From: Carallia brachiata
Lineage: Eukaryota; Streptophyta; Magnoliopsida; Malpighiales; Rhizophoraceae
Length of the DNA stretch: 64,000 bases
Reading direction: 5' to 3'
NCBI GenBank assembly: GCA_021464245.1
Contig: JADCRB010000001.1
Coordinates: 2,648,829 to 2,712,828 of the forward strand
Both the position numbers and the translations under genes were made by a program. A model generated the notes under the pieces. The model saw only the letters and a program-made list of their open reading frames with translations, did no database searches and was not told where the DNA came from. Within the stretch, counting starts at the first letter, position 1. Each line of letters opens with the position of its first letter. Of the stretch, positions 48,656 to 62,000 are shown piece after piece.

Positions 48656-50331
48656 TATTTTCTGGTGACTTAGGTTTTAAGTGAACGCAACGTGTTGCAA
48701 GAGGAGAAAAAGACTACAAGAATCTGAAAGAAAGTTAGCATGGGTTGAACGTTGAAGTAGAGCATAGTTTATAGGGCCTTTTGTTTTTCTGAAAGGGTAA
48801 ATGTTAATGGCCCGCTTGATGTTGTTCTGATGATGTTTTATAATATAATAATTATTGTATTTTGTGTAATAATAATAGTAAAATATGAAATAAGAAAAAT
48901 AATAATTTTTTCATTTTTTTATTTTGTATATATAATTATAAAAAATTTATTATTTATTACACCACGAATAAATTTTTGAATTATGTTGTTATACCATGTC
49001 ATAGAACCTTTTCTGAAATGGTCGGTGCGCCGATACATGCCTAATTGAATAAAAATAATAATTTTTTTATTGTCTTTAAAAATTTTTTGTATCAAACTTT
49101 ATACATACCTATTAAAACATGTTTTTTATAAAGTCTAAAAAAAATTAGACGAAAAAAATTTTTATAACAAATTTTATATAGTATTTATATTTTATATTTT
49201 AAAATAATATTTATATAAATTTAAATTTTAGTTAAAAAAAATTAAATTACCTTTAACACAGGTACCCAACTTATATTATAGTTAAATTCCCTTTGTTTTT
49301 TTGGGCTGCCTCACCCTCTTTTGAAACGTCAACGAAATTGCGTTTTTAGCCCTTTTTTTAATGCACATTGATGATGAAGGTGGGCAGAAACCTCCGGCGT
49401 TGATTTTTAATATAATAATATAATATAAACAGCCAGAAGGGGTTGCTTATTTTCCTTCCGATTTGACTTTTGCGGATCCGTCTTTGTCCAAACAATAAGA
49501 TTGAGAAAATTTTGGTGGGAAGAAGAAATTTTTTTATTGTATTTATATATATATTTTTTGTATATTTATAATTATTTTTTATATAATTAAAATGATAAAA
49601 ATAATATAAAAAGTATTATTATTTTTTTATTTTACATTTATCTTTTTTAATTGTACAAAAAATATTCATAATTATAAAAAAATATATATAGATGTAGTAA
49701 GAAAAATTTATTTCTCAAATCTAAGATAGAATTATCTTTCTTTGGAGAAACGAAAAATGGTTGGCATTGGATATTTTTCGTGTCTTTTCCCTTCCTAAAT
49801 TGTCTGAACTTTGACAATTGCACCCTCATTTTCCATAACAATAGAAGTCTCCATCCTATTAAACAATCACACAAATTAGGAAACTTCACGTAAAGAGATT
49901 TAAAAAATTCTAAAACAAAATCGTTAAATAATTAAAAATAAAAAATAAAAAATAATTAAACTATTATATATTATTATATAATATTATTGTTACTTTGATG
50001 CTACTTATTTTATATGGTGGCGTTTTTTAATTCAACAATCTATGAAAAAAAAAGTCTGTTTTTGTCATGGGCCATATAGGTCTATTTTGACCGTGATGGG
50101 CACTGTAATTCTATACACACAAAATGAACACATGCAGAACATATTCCCCACGGAAACTTTGTTAGCCATGGATTTAAATGTTTTTAGCAATTTCTAGACA
50201 TGATTAAATGATACAGATCTTGGGTAAGAAGCACGATTATTGCTAAAATAAACCAAAGATAATCTTTTTAAAATTCAATACTATTTTACATTTTATCGCA
50301 TCTTCTAAATAATTTGAAAACGATAATTTAA
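48656..50331. other. USP-like upstream region and AT-rich spacer
   Basis: Contains the promoter side of the minus-strand USP-like gene (48656-48790) and then AT-rich spacer. No gene, RNA or clear repeat seen; the ORF at 49647-49889 is AT-rich and featureless. Confidence 0.35.
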
Positions 50332-52072
50332 GGGTCTGTTTAGTATATCGTTTTTATTTTATGTTTTTCGTTTATTTTTCATAAAAAAATAAACAACATG
50401 TTTGAGATCATTTTTACTTTTCTGTTTTTTGCTGAAAAGTTGAAAATATTTTTTAAAGAAAAAAATAAATTGGGATAACAATAAAATAATATTTTATTAT
50501 TCTATTTTTCACTTTTTTCTTAATACTTTCTTTCATAATCTTTTTTCTCTCTATTCACCCTCTTCACAATATCTCTCTATACTCATTCTCTCTCTATCCC
50601 TCTCTATTTTTTCTCTCTGTACTCTTTCTCTGTCTACTCATTCTCTCTCTACCTTTTATGTTCTCTTTTTCTCTCTCTATCCACTCTCTCTCTCTCCTTT
50701 TTCTCCCTCAACAATTCTCTCTATTTTCTTTCTTTCCTTTTTCTCTCTCTACCCTCTCTCTCTCCTTTTTTTCTATCTACTCATTTTCTCTCTACACACT
50801 CTCTCTACTTATTATTTCTTCATATTTTCTCTCTAACTCTCTCTTTATATTTTCTTTCCAACTACTCTCTCTACCATAGTTTTAAAAATCGGACCGGTTA
50901 TTGAACCGGTGAGAAGACTGGGTTAGTGGGTTAGCGGTCCAACCGGAAAACCGGCGGTTGAACCGGCGGGTCAATTCTGATTTGATAAAATAATAATTAA
51001 TACTTATAATTTTTCATTTTTTAATAACAAATAATGAGTATAACTATAAAAAATAGAATATGAGTTTACTTAAATTTAAAATAAAAATTAAAATACAAGA
51101 TATTTATGATAATTTTTTAATTAAATAAATTAATAAAGTATAAATATCAATTAAAATTTTGATAAAAATTCTTAAAAAATTATTTTTCAATGTGAATTGT
51201 AACATATTACTTAATATATGAAGTTATGAACAACGTTAAATTATTATATAATATACACATAAAAATATATAGTGAAAAGTAAAAAATGCTTAAATTGTAC
51301 AAGAAAATACTATATAATATTGTTTAGTATTATGAAAATATTATTTTTATCATTCACATAATAAAAAGATAAAAATATAATAAATTTTAGTATGTAAATA
51401 TTATGTAAATATTATTGTTGATGTAATAAAAAGTAAAAAAAAAATATAATTTTTACTGTATAAATACTGTTTATTATTAAAAAAATATTATTTTCACTGT
51501 TTACACAATAAACAATGAAAAAAATAATTTTTTATTATTTAATTGTCTCGGTTACTGTTATTTTTTACTGTTTATTATTAAAAAATATTATTTATACTGT
51601 TTGTACAGTAAAAAGTACAAAAAAAAATTTTATTACTTAATTGACCCGGTAATTATTTATGTGAACCGGCCCAACCCAGTGCCCGGGTCACCGGGCCGCC
51701 GGTCCGACCAGCCGGGCCGGGCCGGGTTTAAAAACAATGCTCTCTACACTTACTCTCTTTGTTCAATCTCTCTTCATATTAACTCGTTCTCACTCTTTTT
51801 TTTTCTCTCTCTCTCCTTTTCTCTCTCCATCCATTTTCTATCATCCCTCTAACCATCCTTTTTACTTTTCATTTTTTTATTAACTATTCTCTATATTTTT
51901 TTTCTCTCTATTTATACTTTTTTTACCATTTCTCTCATTATTATTATTTTTATCTATTTTTTGTTTTTATAAAAAAAAAAAAAGTTGACAATAATAAATA
52001 TAAAAATTTAACAAATAATAAAAATTAAAAAATTAAAAATTAAAAAAAGTAACACCATCTCTAAACGAGTCC
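50332..52072. mobile_element. outer MITE-like element, TAA target site, interrupted by a second element
   Basis: Left end GGGTCTGTTTAGTATATCG and reverse complement of the right end GGACTCGTTTAGAGATGGTG are related and flanked by TAA on both sides, as in PIF/Harbinger-type MITEs. The interior is a long CT-rich tract (50510-50874 and 51740-51960) split by the element at 50875-51739. Without that insertion it is about 870 bp. No coding capacity. Confidence 0.55.
50875..51739. mobile_element. inner hAT-like element with perfect 8-bp target duplication
   Basis: The CT-rich tract is interrupted by 865 bp flanked by CTCTCTAC on both sides (50867-50874 and 51740-51747). Ends are CATAGTTTTAAAAATCGGAC and, as reverse complement, CATTGTTTTTAAACCCGGCC; both lead into ACCGG/CCGG-rich segments. 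An 8-bp duplication fits the hAT superfamily. The AT-rich core carries no transposase. The ends resemble the 11214, 53730 and 57294 elements but the core differs, so it is a sister subfamily. Because the flank is CT-rich, a chance match of the duplication is possible. Confidence 0.7.
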
Positions 52073-53729
52073 TAAATTTAAATTTTTCTGTATTTGTGAA
52101 GTCTACTTGGATAACTTGATATTTTCCCCCCGCATTGTTTCTACCGCCTTGGTTACAATTTACAAAGCAAAACTTAAGTGGACTTAGGGATTTTTTTTTT
52201 TTTTTTTTTTGAAAAATAATTTATTTTTATAAAATATTTATAAAAAATATTTATAATAAAAATAATAATTTTTTTATTACTCATTTAAAGTATATTTTAT
52301 ATTTTTTTAAAAAAAATAACTTCAATTCAGAATAAGTATAAGTTATTTTTTTAAAAAATTTTAAAATTTTTTTAAAATTTTTTATCATAAAATATTTTAT
52401 ATGAAATAAATGTTAAAAAATAAAAAAAAAATTTCTGTACAATATTTTACTGTAAACCAATGTACCCTTAGCGAGGGAGGAACTACGGGAAACAACTAAT
52501 CATAATGAGGACATTATGATTTTTTTAAAAACAATCGAATATTCTTTTGTTTTTTTTGAGAGGACGATTGCTTTTTTTTAATGGTAAAAAAAGATATTTA
52601 TGGTTGTATTAGTTATAATATTTGTAAATTTAAATTAAAATAACTTTCGTTTTTTAATATTTAATTCAATTACTTTTATACAGATAGATTTATCATTCGA
52701 ATATTATTAATTTCAAATAAATTTATCTCATATTGACATCTATATTAACGAGTTATAAATTAATACAGTACGTGCACAACTTCTACTACTAAAAAGATTA
52801 CATTATTAAAACTTAAATTTAAATTAATATAAAAAAATATATTAAACTATTATTAAACTGTGGTCTAAACTAGTGTGGGCGATTGCTGAATGTTTATATT
52901 TTATGTATCCTAAATATATTCACATTTTGCCCCCACTGCCACGTTCCTGAGCTTGTCGAAATCAAACTGTGACGTAATTCATGACATCCGAAAATGTCTC
53001 AATTTCTTTGTAGTTTTTTCCACTAATATGAATTTTATGTTGACACCCTTTTTCGTATACGGAATCTTATTGGGCAACTGACTTATGCAACAAAGTATTT
53101 TATATTATAATTTACATCCAAAATATTTCATATAATATATAGGAAATATTTAGTAATTTGTACAATTTTATTATATATTTCTTTTATATTTTATGTAAAA
53201 TATTATTTACATAATATAAAATACTCTGTAGATAATATAAAAATATTGTGTGTTTATTTACATTTAAAACACACGTCAATAAATTTTTCTCTTTTATGAA
53301 AAAAATATTTTCTCTTTTATGAAAAAAGGATTGACCCTTAATATTACTCGATCTGCCAATATTATATTTGTATTTCTTGAATAAAATATTTTTTTCAAAA
53401 AATTGAAGTACGAGTGCAGTTGTGTTTAGTGTCGCTTTATTTTAAATTTTAATTGTAATATAAATTTTTCTTTTTAATTTTAATTACAAAATATCTATCC
53501 ACTTCCATTGATTATCGCACAAAAATATATTGTTATTCTCATAAATATTCGTGGAAAGGAACACTTGTGCGAGTAGTAAAGAAGTAAAGAACTTACACTT
53601 TCTTTTTCAATATTTTAGATTTTAATCTTATTAAGATATTATGTAATTCATGATTCAATTAAAAAAATATTCGTAAAAAAGGTTCTGTTGGGCTTATAAG
53701 ATCTTTTGACGATCTTGGACTAGTAAAAC
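52073..53729. other. AT-rich spacer, no gene seen
   Basis: Low-complexity A/T sequence with homopolymer runs (e.g. T-run at 52192-52210). Nothing coding or structured was recognised. Confidence 0.4.
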
Positions 53730-54219
53730 CAATGTTGTTAAAATCGGCTCGGACCGGTCGGTCCATCGATTCAACCGGTGACCGGCCAAAGGTCCGGACC
53801 GGTTCATGATCACTGTTGCCCTTAACTCGAACCGGTCAAAATTGGTCTGAACCGGTCAAACATAGATCAAAATCGGTAAAAATCGGTGAAAAATCGGACC
53901 CGATTCAACCGGTTCAAACCAGTATGAAAGTTTTGTAAATTATAATTTGATCCCAATGTTTATTTAAATTATAATTTGAGTTTTAAATTTAATTAAAACT
54001 TTTAATTTAATCTAAATTTATCAAAACTTTCAATTTAATCTTTAAAAATAAAAAAGTAATATTTAATAATCATGTATAAGTATTATTTTTTTAAATTATT
54101 TTTATACATATATATATTAATAAATACTGATTCAAATACCAATTCGATTAATTAAACTGATTGAATTTTATCCTACTAATATTTCTAATTCGATAATCAG
54201 TCTGATTCTAACAGGTTTG
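53730..54219 (-). mobile_element. hAT-like MITE, copy 2 of the ACCGGTT-end family
   Basis: Ends CAATGTTGTTAAAATCGG and, as reverse complement, CAAACCTGTTAGAATCAG. Flanks AGTAAAAC (53722-53729) and AATAAAAT (54220-54227) match at 6 of 8 bases. The AT-rich core is the reverse complement of that in copy 1 at 11214, so the insertion is inverted. The left part is dense in GGACCGGT motifs. Confidence 0.7.
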
Positions 54220-55079
54220 AATAAAATTCAATTGGATCCCATTTTAAGCCCAAGTCTAAGGTTTAACGCCCATACGTTAAAAAATATCTAATGTCATCGT
54301 CCTGATCAACCGACCGCTTTGACAGACCGACCGGATCGTGTTCAATTTCAATTTCCGTTCAAACAAGAATTAGTGTACGTGTCAGATCAAAGAAAAAAAA
54401 AAAGAATTAGTGTACGTGGCAGTACTGCAGTTGCCGTCCATCAATTCAGAGTCGACATGTCTCTGTGCATGTGATGACTACGTAAACTTAAATTTTAATA
54501 TAATTAATTTAATAATATTTAATAATTTATTTATTTTATTTTTAAAATAAAATATAACTTTTACTATTCAACTACCATTTTTATGTTTATTGTCCACCGA
54601 CTTGTACGTGGTCATCTATAATTTTTTCTTTTAAATCACAAAAGAGGACTGAAGATATCTGATTAATGAACCTGTTAAGTAGTAAGTCTAACCAAAGACG
54701 CGTTCTCATGGGATTAACAGAATATTCCCCCATGGACCACAGTTTTTTTTTACCTCAATGTCTTTTCTTCCTTGTCAAAGATCAGGTATGACTTTGGAGG
54801 ATTCAAACCCCGTTGTAACTTAAAAGAAGCTTCCCCGTCGATGAACTCAAAAGAATTAATTTATTTTATATTGAAAAAAGCTTGGGATCAAATCATTGAT
54901 CTGTTTTTTACCAAAATAGAAAGAAATTTATTTGATTAAATAGCATAAATATATATATAAAAGATAAATTAAAATTAGAATTCACGACATTCCATATGAC
55001 ATTCCATATAGCAGCTCATATACGTATAAATCAAAATAAACTCCTAAAAAACTAACAAACTGAGCTCATTTCACTCAGT
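54220..55079. other. spacer, no gene seen
   Basis: AT-rich; no recognisable gene, RNA or repeat. Confidence 0.35.
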
Positions 55080-55830
55080 CCACGTATCAACTTAACATAT
55101 TCCCATGTGGACCAAATGAGGCCCAAGCCCGAGCCCATAGCTGCGAGGGACAGAAAGCCTGCACAGTCAAGAGACCGGGCCAAAGCCCAACCCAACAAGT
55201 GCTAGGAACCAGAAGGTTCCAAGGTTCCAACCCCATATCGCACAACGGCAGCAACCCTGGACACCACCAGGAGAGAGACAAAGCGAGCCACAACACGCTA
55301 CTGGCAGTGTAACGTCAATCAAAAGCCAGTGGCAAGCCAAAAACGCCATGTGCAACAAAGAGGTGTAAAATATCATCGCTGAAAAAGACTAGGAAGCCGG
55401 TGAGGAGAGAAGCAAACGAAGTCAGAATGGGTACTCAGGGAGTAGGAGTAGGATGAGGCTCAAACAGAAGATTCACCTACATAGGGCCCCAACGACTGTC
55501 GAGAACTGGCGATCGGCAAAAATAAGGCCGTCCCCGCTTGCCTACCCAAAGACCAGCCTTGGCAGAGAAGTGGAGGACATCGTAGAACCACTCAAAGGGA
55601 CACGCGACAAGTAGAGCAATGAGCAACCACAACAAGGAAAACCGACCACCACAAAACCTAAAGCTCACGAAGGAGCACTAAAGCCCACAAAGGGACACTC
55701 AATGGCCACAAGGACCAACCAAGTCGATCGGCAGTCTTGAGGAACACTTAAAACCCCGATGGCACGAGAAGAATCACTCCGCGTACGATAGCCTAGACTA
55801 GCGTACGTTAGCACCCCGTTGAGAGATTTT
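55080..55830. other. G/C-richer island without a recognisable gene
   Basis: About 750 bp with clearly higher G+C and purine-rich plus strand than the surrounding desert. Several minus-strand frames of 60-70 codons are open (e.g. 55087-55296, 55477-55668), but none carries a motif I know and none joins by good splice sites. A transposon remnant is the likeliest explanation. Confidence 0.4.
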
Positions 55831-57293
55831 TTGATAACTAATTTTTTGCCCAATCATTGATCATTCATTCATTTCATTGTCTTCAACTGGATGAAAACCT
55901 TACATTTTGCCTGTCTATTTTAAAAGAAGTACCAACTTTTTTTTCCTTAAATCAAAAAATAAGTAATCACACAAGACAAGTTAGACTATTTACATTATAA
56001 ATTCGTAAAGAAACAAATACCATGAGCCTAATGAGCATCATCAAATTATTCGTGACTGTGTAAAGCCAGACCACTTGACTTGGTAGAGGCTCGAACCCAT
56101 ATTCTCTTATAAGACGAGACTTTTTACTATCTTAATTATACAAGCATCGGTAGTCCCGCATGCATTATGTTTATCTGAGAATTGCTCCAACCCCAAATAT
56201 TACTGATAAAAAAAAAAGCCCTAGACAAAGACCAGTTGGTTATTTTCAGGACCACGATGTCATTATTGGAGGTCGACGTGATTACTAGCACAGGGATGGA
56301 TGACACATTGTCCTTACTTTACATTGACAGGAAAAGAGGACCACACATTTGACCAAAACAAAAAAAAGAGGACCACACACTCGGAAAAGCATAGGAAGTT
56401 TCAATGATGGAAAAAGGGAAAAAAAAATTGCAATCTAGATCCTGACCGAAAGAAAAAGTAAAGAGAAAGGCAAATTAGATGGCCTATGTGACAGGTCCTT
56501 ACTCCCTTTTTCCATTATATTATTGGCCTCCGGAAGATGTTGGATATTCCCACTTTGCTAATCTAAGGGGATTATTAGTTTTAATTTTCATTCTAGCTTT
56601 AAGAATAGTAAGCGAAAACTTTAAGATGTGGTTAACGGAAAAAAAAAAAAATTTAAAATTTGAACGGTTTTAGTTGACATGAATAAGAAAATGAGAGAAT
56701 CACGAGAAAAGTTAAGAATATGAATTTATAGAAAGGGTTTTATTATATGGGTAAATGAATTTTTCTTATTACGTCTACATGAGTTTTTTTTGTGCAACCA
56801 TAATCATGTTTTGTGCAATCATAAGGGTTAAATATGAAACAAAAAAATAGTAATACTTTTTGTATCACTTTTTATTGTTGTGGTTGCACAAAAAACGGTA
56901 GTAGTTGCACAAAAAAAAACACGTATGGACAGAATAGGGAAATTTTATTTGGCCACCAACTTTTTCCCTTATAGAAAATACGTAATTTATTAATTATTTA
57001 TTTATTTTTATTATTTTTTAATTCAATATGATTATGGTGCTTGTCTATCATATTATTCTCAATTGTTGCTAATGAATGTTTTATTTTTCTATTTACCATA
57101 AAATAACAGTATTGTACCAAAACAAAAGGAAAAAAAATCTAAAAAAACATAAGGGAATTAGTTCCAAGTTTGACGGGTCTGCGCTGACTTTAGGTTTTTG
57201 GCACCGGTATAAATAATTAGTAACTCAACCGACAAACGTGCACAAGGTTTTTTTTTTTTTTTTAAATTCTTCAAATGTGATGGTTGTTTTATG
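55831..57293. other. spacer with a possible minus-strand SINE relic
   Basis: At 56075-56160 the minus strand reads GATGCTTGTATAATTAAGAT then GGGTTCGAGCC, an A box/B box-like pair about 50 bases apart; ends unclear. The rest is AT-rich with no gene. Confidence 0.3.
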
Positions 57294-57743
57294 TAAGGTT
57301 GTCAGAACCGGATCGATTATTAAACCGAAAACATTAGTGGATTAAGGTTCAACCGGTTCAACCGGTATTTAATAATATATATATTTATAAATGTAATTAA
57401 AAAATAATATTTATAAATAATGATTAAATATTCATTTTTTTAGTTTTAAAGTTAAATTGAAAATTTTGATTAAGTTTTGGACTAAATCGAAATTTTAAGC
57501 ATAATTAAAGGTCAAATTATAATTTAAGTAAACAATGAGAATCAAATTATAATTTATAAATTTTTGGTTCAATTCTAAACTGGTCCGACCGATCCGATTT
57601 TTATCAGTTTTGACTAATTTTTGACCGGTTTTGACCAGTCCGGTCAGCCCTCTCTTTTTATGCCTAAATCGGACTGGACCTAAAATCAATCACCAGTCTA
57701 ATCGATTGAATCGATCGGTCCGGTCCAGTTTTGATTACACTGA
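57294..57743 (+). mobile_element. hAT-like MITE, copy 3 of the ACCGGTT-end family
   Basis: Starts TAAGGTTGTCAGAACCGG; the reverse complement of its end reads TCAGTGTAATCAAAACTGG. Flanks GTTTTATG (57286-57293) and TTTTTATG (57744-57751) match at 7 of 8 bases. It has the same core order as the copy at 11214. Confidence 0.75.
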
Positions 57744-58697
57744 TTTTTATGTATATAGGCGGTGTAAACAATTGACCTTATGTTATGTTTGTGGCTGTGT
57801 GAGATGAGCTGAAGGGTCTACATCGATTGGTGGCAAAATCGAAGCTGCAACCAACAAAATGACGTGCGGTAAATCAAAGCGTTGAGTACAAAATTTAATG
57901 AACCATACGTTGTTACAGACTTTGTTGATATGTAAGACAAAAGTTCAGTATTATCTATATTGTGTAATATTATTAATATTTGAGCGGTAGATCATCTCTT
58001 TTAAAGAAATCGAATATTTTTAACTTGCTGATGACACATTCTAATAATTTTTTTTTTCTTAATGTTAGATGCTGGTTATCTAAAACGTTGTGGAATAAAT
58101 AGTTATATGGTTACCTATTGCTCTATTAAAATTTTTGGACGAAAATTATTAATATTTATTTAACTACAATTAGTTTGATTTCATAATCTAAACTTTTTAG
58201 AAAAAAAAAGAAACAACTCATTAAAAAGAAAAAGTTAACACAGAAAAAGAAAGATAAAAAGGAAATGTTTTTGTTAAGACAAAACTAATTAGCAATAAAT
58301 GCTGAAAAGGAAAGAAGAAAGATTGGATCTTTTGCATTGAAAGATTAAAAAAAATTTGAGATTCTCTAAGGAATTCATAATTCTGAGGCTCCCACTTTCT
58401 GATCTCTTTAACCACAGAAAGCACACAAAAAACAAAACACCAAAGACAATGCTTGCAGTATCTGCCACGTGTGTGTCTTTCTATCATTTGTAAAAGAAAA
58501 GGTAGAGTACGTACCCTAAATTTATATTTGAATATAATGATATTTAAATTTTTTATAATTATTATGATATTTTTTATATTAAAAAATATATTTAATTATT
58601 TTTTATTTAAAAAATATAACAATAATTACAAAAAAAATTTAAACATTCTTGGGAGCATAATTCCAATACAAAAGTTTTGGTACTGTATACTTTTCCA
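57744..58697. other. upstream spacer of the SEC14-like gene
   Basis: AT-rich sequence without a recognisable gene. The two ORFs near 58221-58704 are composed mainly of Phe, Ile, Lys and Tyr and look like AT-rich artefacts. Confidence 0.35.
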
Positions 58698-58766
58698 TTT
58701 ATAACGCGCAGTGCCTTCATAGAGACACAAAAGCCACATCAGAGAGAGAGACAGAGAGAGAGAGGG
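58698..58766 (+). promoter_or_regulatory. promoter and GA-rich leader of the SEC14-like gene
   Basis: TTTATAA at 58698-58704 is a reasonable TATA box. A GA-rich tract (58740-58766), typical of plant leaders, follows. The start codon is at 59039, so the leader is about 300 bases and may contain a small intron. Confidence 0.5.
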
Positions 58767-59038
58767 AGGCTTCTTTTGATTCAGAGGAAGCCTTTCATCT
58801 TTTTTCCTAGGTGGGTTATGGGCTCAGACACCCACCATTCTTGACTTAGCAAGCTTTCCTCTTTGGTGTTTTTTTTTTTGGCTTCTCTTTCTCTCAAATC
58901 CATTGTTATATGGCAGTTTAAGTTAAACCAGTGAAAAAAGGACTCAAACAAAGGTAATTAAGCTTGAAAGTCCTGAACTTGGTTTCTACTTTCTTGCAAT
59001 TCTCTTTCTGTGTTTTCTTGGGAAGAGAAGAAAGAGAA

Positions 59039-62000
59039 ATGGGGATCGTTTCACAGGAAGCAATCAATCAGTTCAAAGAATTAATGGATCAAGGTTTGCT
59101 TCAGCTCTGGATCTCCATCTATCATTTCTTTTGTGCATGCTTTTTCTTCCCAGTTATTTATGTTTCACTTTGTTATTTCTCATATCAACTAAATTTACTG
59201 CTTTCTACTTCTTTATGGAAAATGCCAGTTGAGGAGCCATTGAAGAGAACATATCAGGTTCACATTTTCCTTGCCTCTGCTTTCTCTGATCTATCTTCTT
59301 CTTCTGCCTCAGTGGCGTTTATCCATCATTCTGGCCTGCTGACCTTATTATTAATTATTAATTATTATTATTGCATCTTTATTAGTTTTATTTTGTGGAA
59401 TAGGGTATTGGAATTTTGATTTCATGCCTAATTCAAGAAATAAAAAAGTATACACAAAATGTGAAATGTGAAATTACATCAATAATTGATCTGGGTAAGA
59501 GGGTTGCTTCTTCATTTCTTATTATGTTAGAATTTTGGAAATACGAGTGGTACTTCTAGCATTTTCATATTTGTTATCATGTTGGATTGATGGGAAGGTC
59601 TGATCTAAGTAACAATTTCAAGTTCAACCTGAACCCTGGAGTTGTTAGGGTGAGTCAACGAATTTAAGTTCAGTTTGTTGTAAATCATTTCCCCTTTTGT
59701 TCTCCGATTCTCCTTTGGTCCATATAACAAAATTTCTAAATGACATGGAATTAATTGAAAACACAAAAGAAACAAACTTTATGGTAGCTGGTATTGTGAT
59801 AAGGTAATGGCCTCAATTTTGGTGGTTTTCTGAATCACTGACATTGAAATAGATGTATTGAGCTATACTGGAGTCTATTATTTATGAAAGAACAGTTTTT
59901 TTTGCAGTGGATTCTGTTAATGCATATATTTGTCTTCCCCAAGTGAGCAGCCTTAGTCAAATTAGATCATAGCTATTACCAGAAACCCAAAACACTAGGA
60001 TGGTTGGGGGACCACCTTTTTGTTTTCTCTGTTTTATGTCCAAGAAAACTGAAATTACTGGTGTGTCTGTTAAAAAGATCCCATTGGACTCAGCTGTTGC
60101 CACTCTATCCTAATTCCTAGGTAGTGTATTATCTAAGAGGCTGTCTTTACCATGCTGCAGAGGGGGAGTACACCTGAGTGATGTCCACCTTGAAAGGTTT
60201 GTTTTGAAAGGCCACCAAGGGGCCAATGCACACCTAAGGATTCCATCCCTTCCCAATTTGTGTCTTCCCAGGGGCTGCAAGAGGCTAATAGCCATAAGCA
60301 AAATTTTGAAAATACTAAAATGACTAGGTACTTCATATCAAGAATTTCCATTACATTTCACGGGTCTCTGACTTGGTTTTTCTAATTCCAGTTGGACGCA
60401 CTTTTACTGGAATTGGCCTGATGTCTGCAACTATCATAGGCAATAAAAGTGCTAGTTGTGTGCTGCGTGTTTTTGTGGTGTGAGTGCTGAGCAATTGTGT
60501 GCATTATTCTCTTTCAGACAACAATGGAGCCGCATTGAAAACTTTTTATTAATTCTTGCTTTGTCTATTCATTTAATTTTATATCCTTACTTGCAGAACA
60601 TCCATCAAGGATATCAAACTGAAACTCTGGTGCGTTTCTTAAAGGCTAGAGAGTGGAATGTTGCCAAAGCCCATAAAATGGTTAGTGGCAGCACTTTCTG
60701 TTGAATTGATTTGCGAGTCCATTAATGTTTAAATTTGTGGTGGATCTAATGTTTAATTACAAACTCCTGAGCTGATGCTTATACGATGCTTCAGTTAGTG
60801 GATTGTTTGCACTGGAGAATACAAAACGAGATCGACAATATATTGGCAGTAAGTTTTAGCCATTGTTGGATGCTGCATTTTTCTTAGTTTTTTACTTGTG
60901 TAATAATAAATACATTGGAAGCTAATGATTCTGATTGATTTCACAAGTATCATCTCAAAGTCTGTGTTAGATAACTAATGTTCTATTCAATTACTAGTCT
61001 CTACTGTCCCTTAGGTCTTTTGTGTCACGCAATAAGCTATGTGATGTAGAAATGCTGAACTAAACTATAATGATTGGTGAACCACCAAAGTTTCCCTGGA
61101 ATTTTTCCATTTTGCATGTTCTGACGGATTGAATAGCATCAGTTGACTGAAAAAAAAACGTTCTGACATATTGTGGAATTTGTTTTCCCATGTATCTTGG
61201 GTGTTTTTCATATCATGCAGACAAAGAATATTTAATTCTGACTCATAATACTCAACGCGTTCAAAGAAAGAAAACAATTTTATCTCCTGTTTTGCCAGCA
61301 AATTAATGGCATTTTTCCTAGTAGTCTGTCCTTCTGGGCTAATAAATTTAATGATGTTAGTAAGTAAATTCTTAAATGGCTTATCAAGATGCCATTTGTT
61401 TGTACAGAAACCAATTGTTCCAACTGAGCTGTACAGTGCAGTGCGCGAATCGCAACTTATAGGAATGTCTGGTTACTCAAGAGAGGTGGTTATTCCATGT
61501 TTAAATTTTTCTTATTTGTGGTCTAATGCTCCCAGTTTATGCCATTTGCTGTCATTTCTCACTCAACTGAATACTTACTGATATTTGCTTCAGTAAATGC
61601 ATGTTCTCAAATAGTCTTACAGCTATTGCCACTTTCTTTAGGGGCTTCCTGTATTTGCTTATGGTCTTGGACTGAGCACCTATGACAGAGCATCTGTAAG
61701 TATGCAACAAAGGCCTTGATTGTGTTCCATTGTTCTCAAATTTGTGTTTGGTTTGTGAGTTTGTGCTGGTTCATAATTATTTCCGTGCACTGCTATTAAC
61801 CTTCTGCCTACAATACGTAGTGAAACTATTTGGGGTTCTTTGTTTATTGCAGGTCCACTATTATGTACAATCACACATTCAAATTAATGAATATCGAGAC
61901 CGTGTAATACTGGTGAGCATGAATATTTGTATTATTTTGATTTATTTTAACTGGCTTTGTTGACATTTATACTTCTTTACCAGCCTTCTGCATCAAAGAA

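Noticed and set aside
50658..50879. 73-codon ORF of Ser/Leu/Phe
   Set aside because: Product of the CT-rich tract inside a MITE.
56479..56673. 64-codon plus ORF
   Set aside because: Plausible start composition but no known motif or neighbouring exon; ends in poly-Lys from an A-run.
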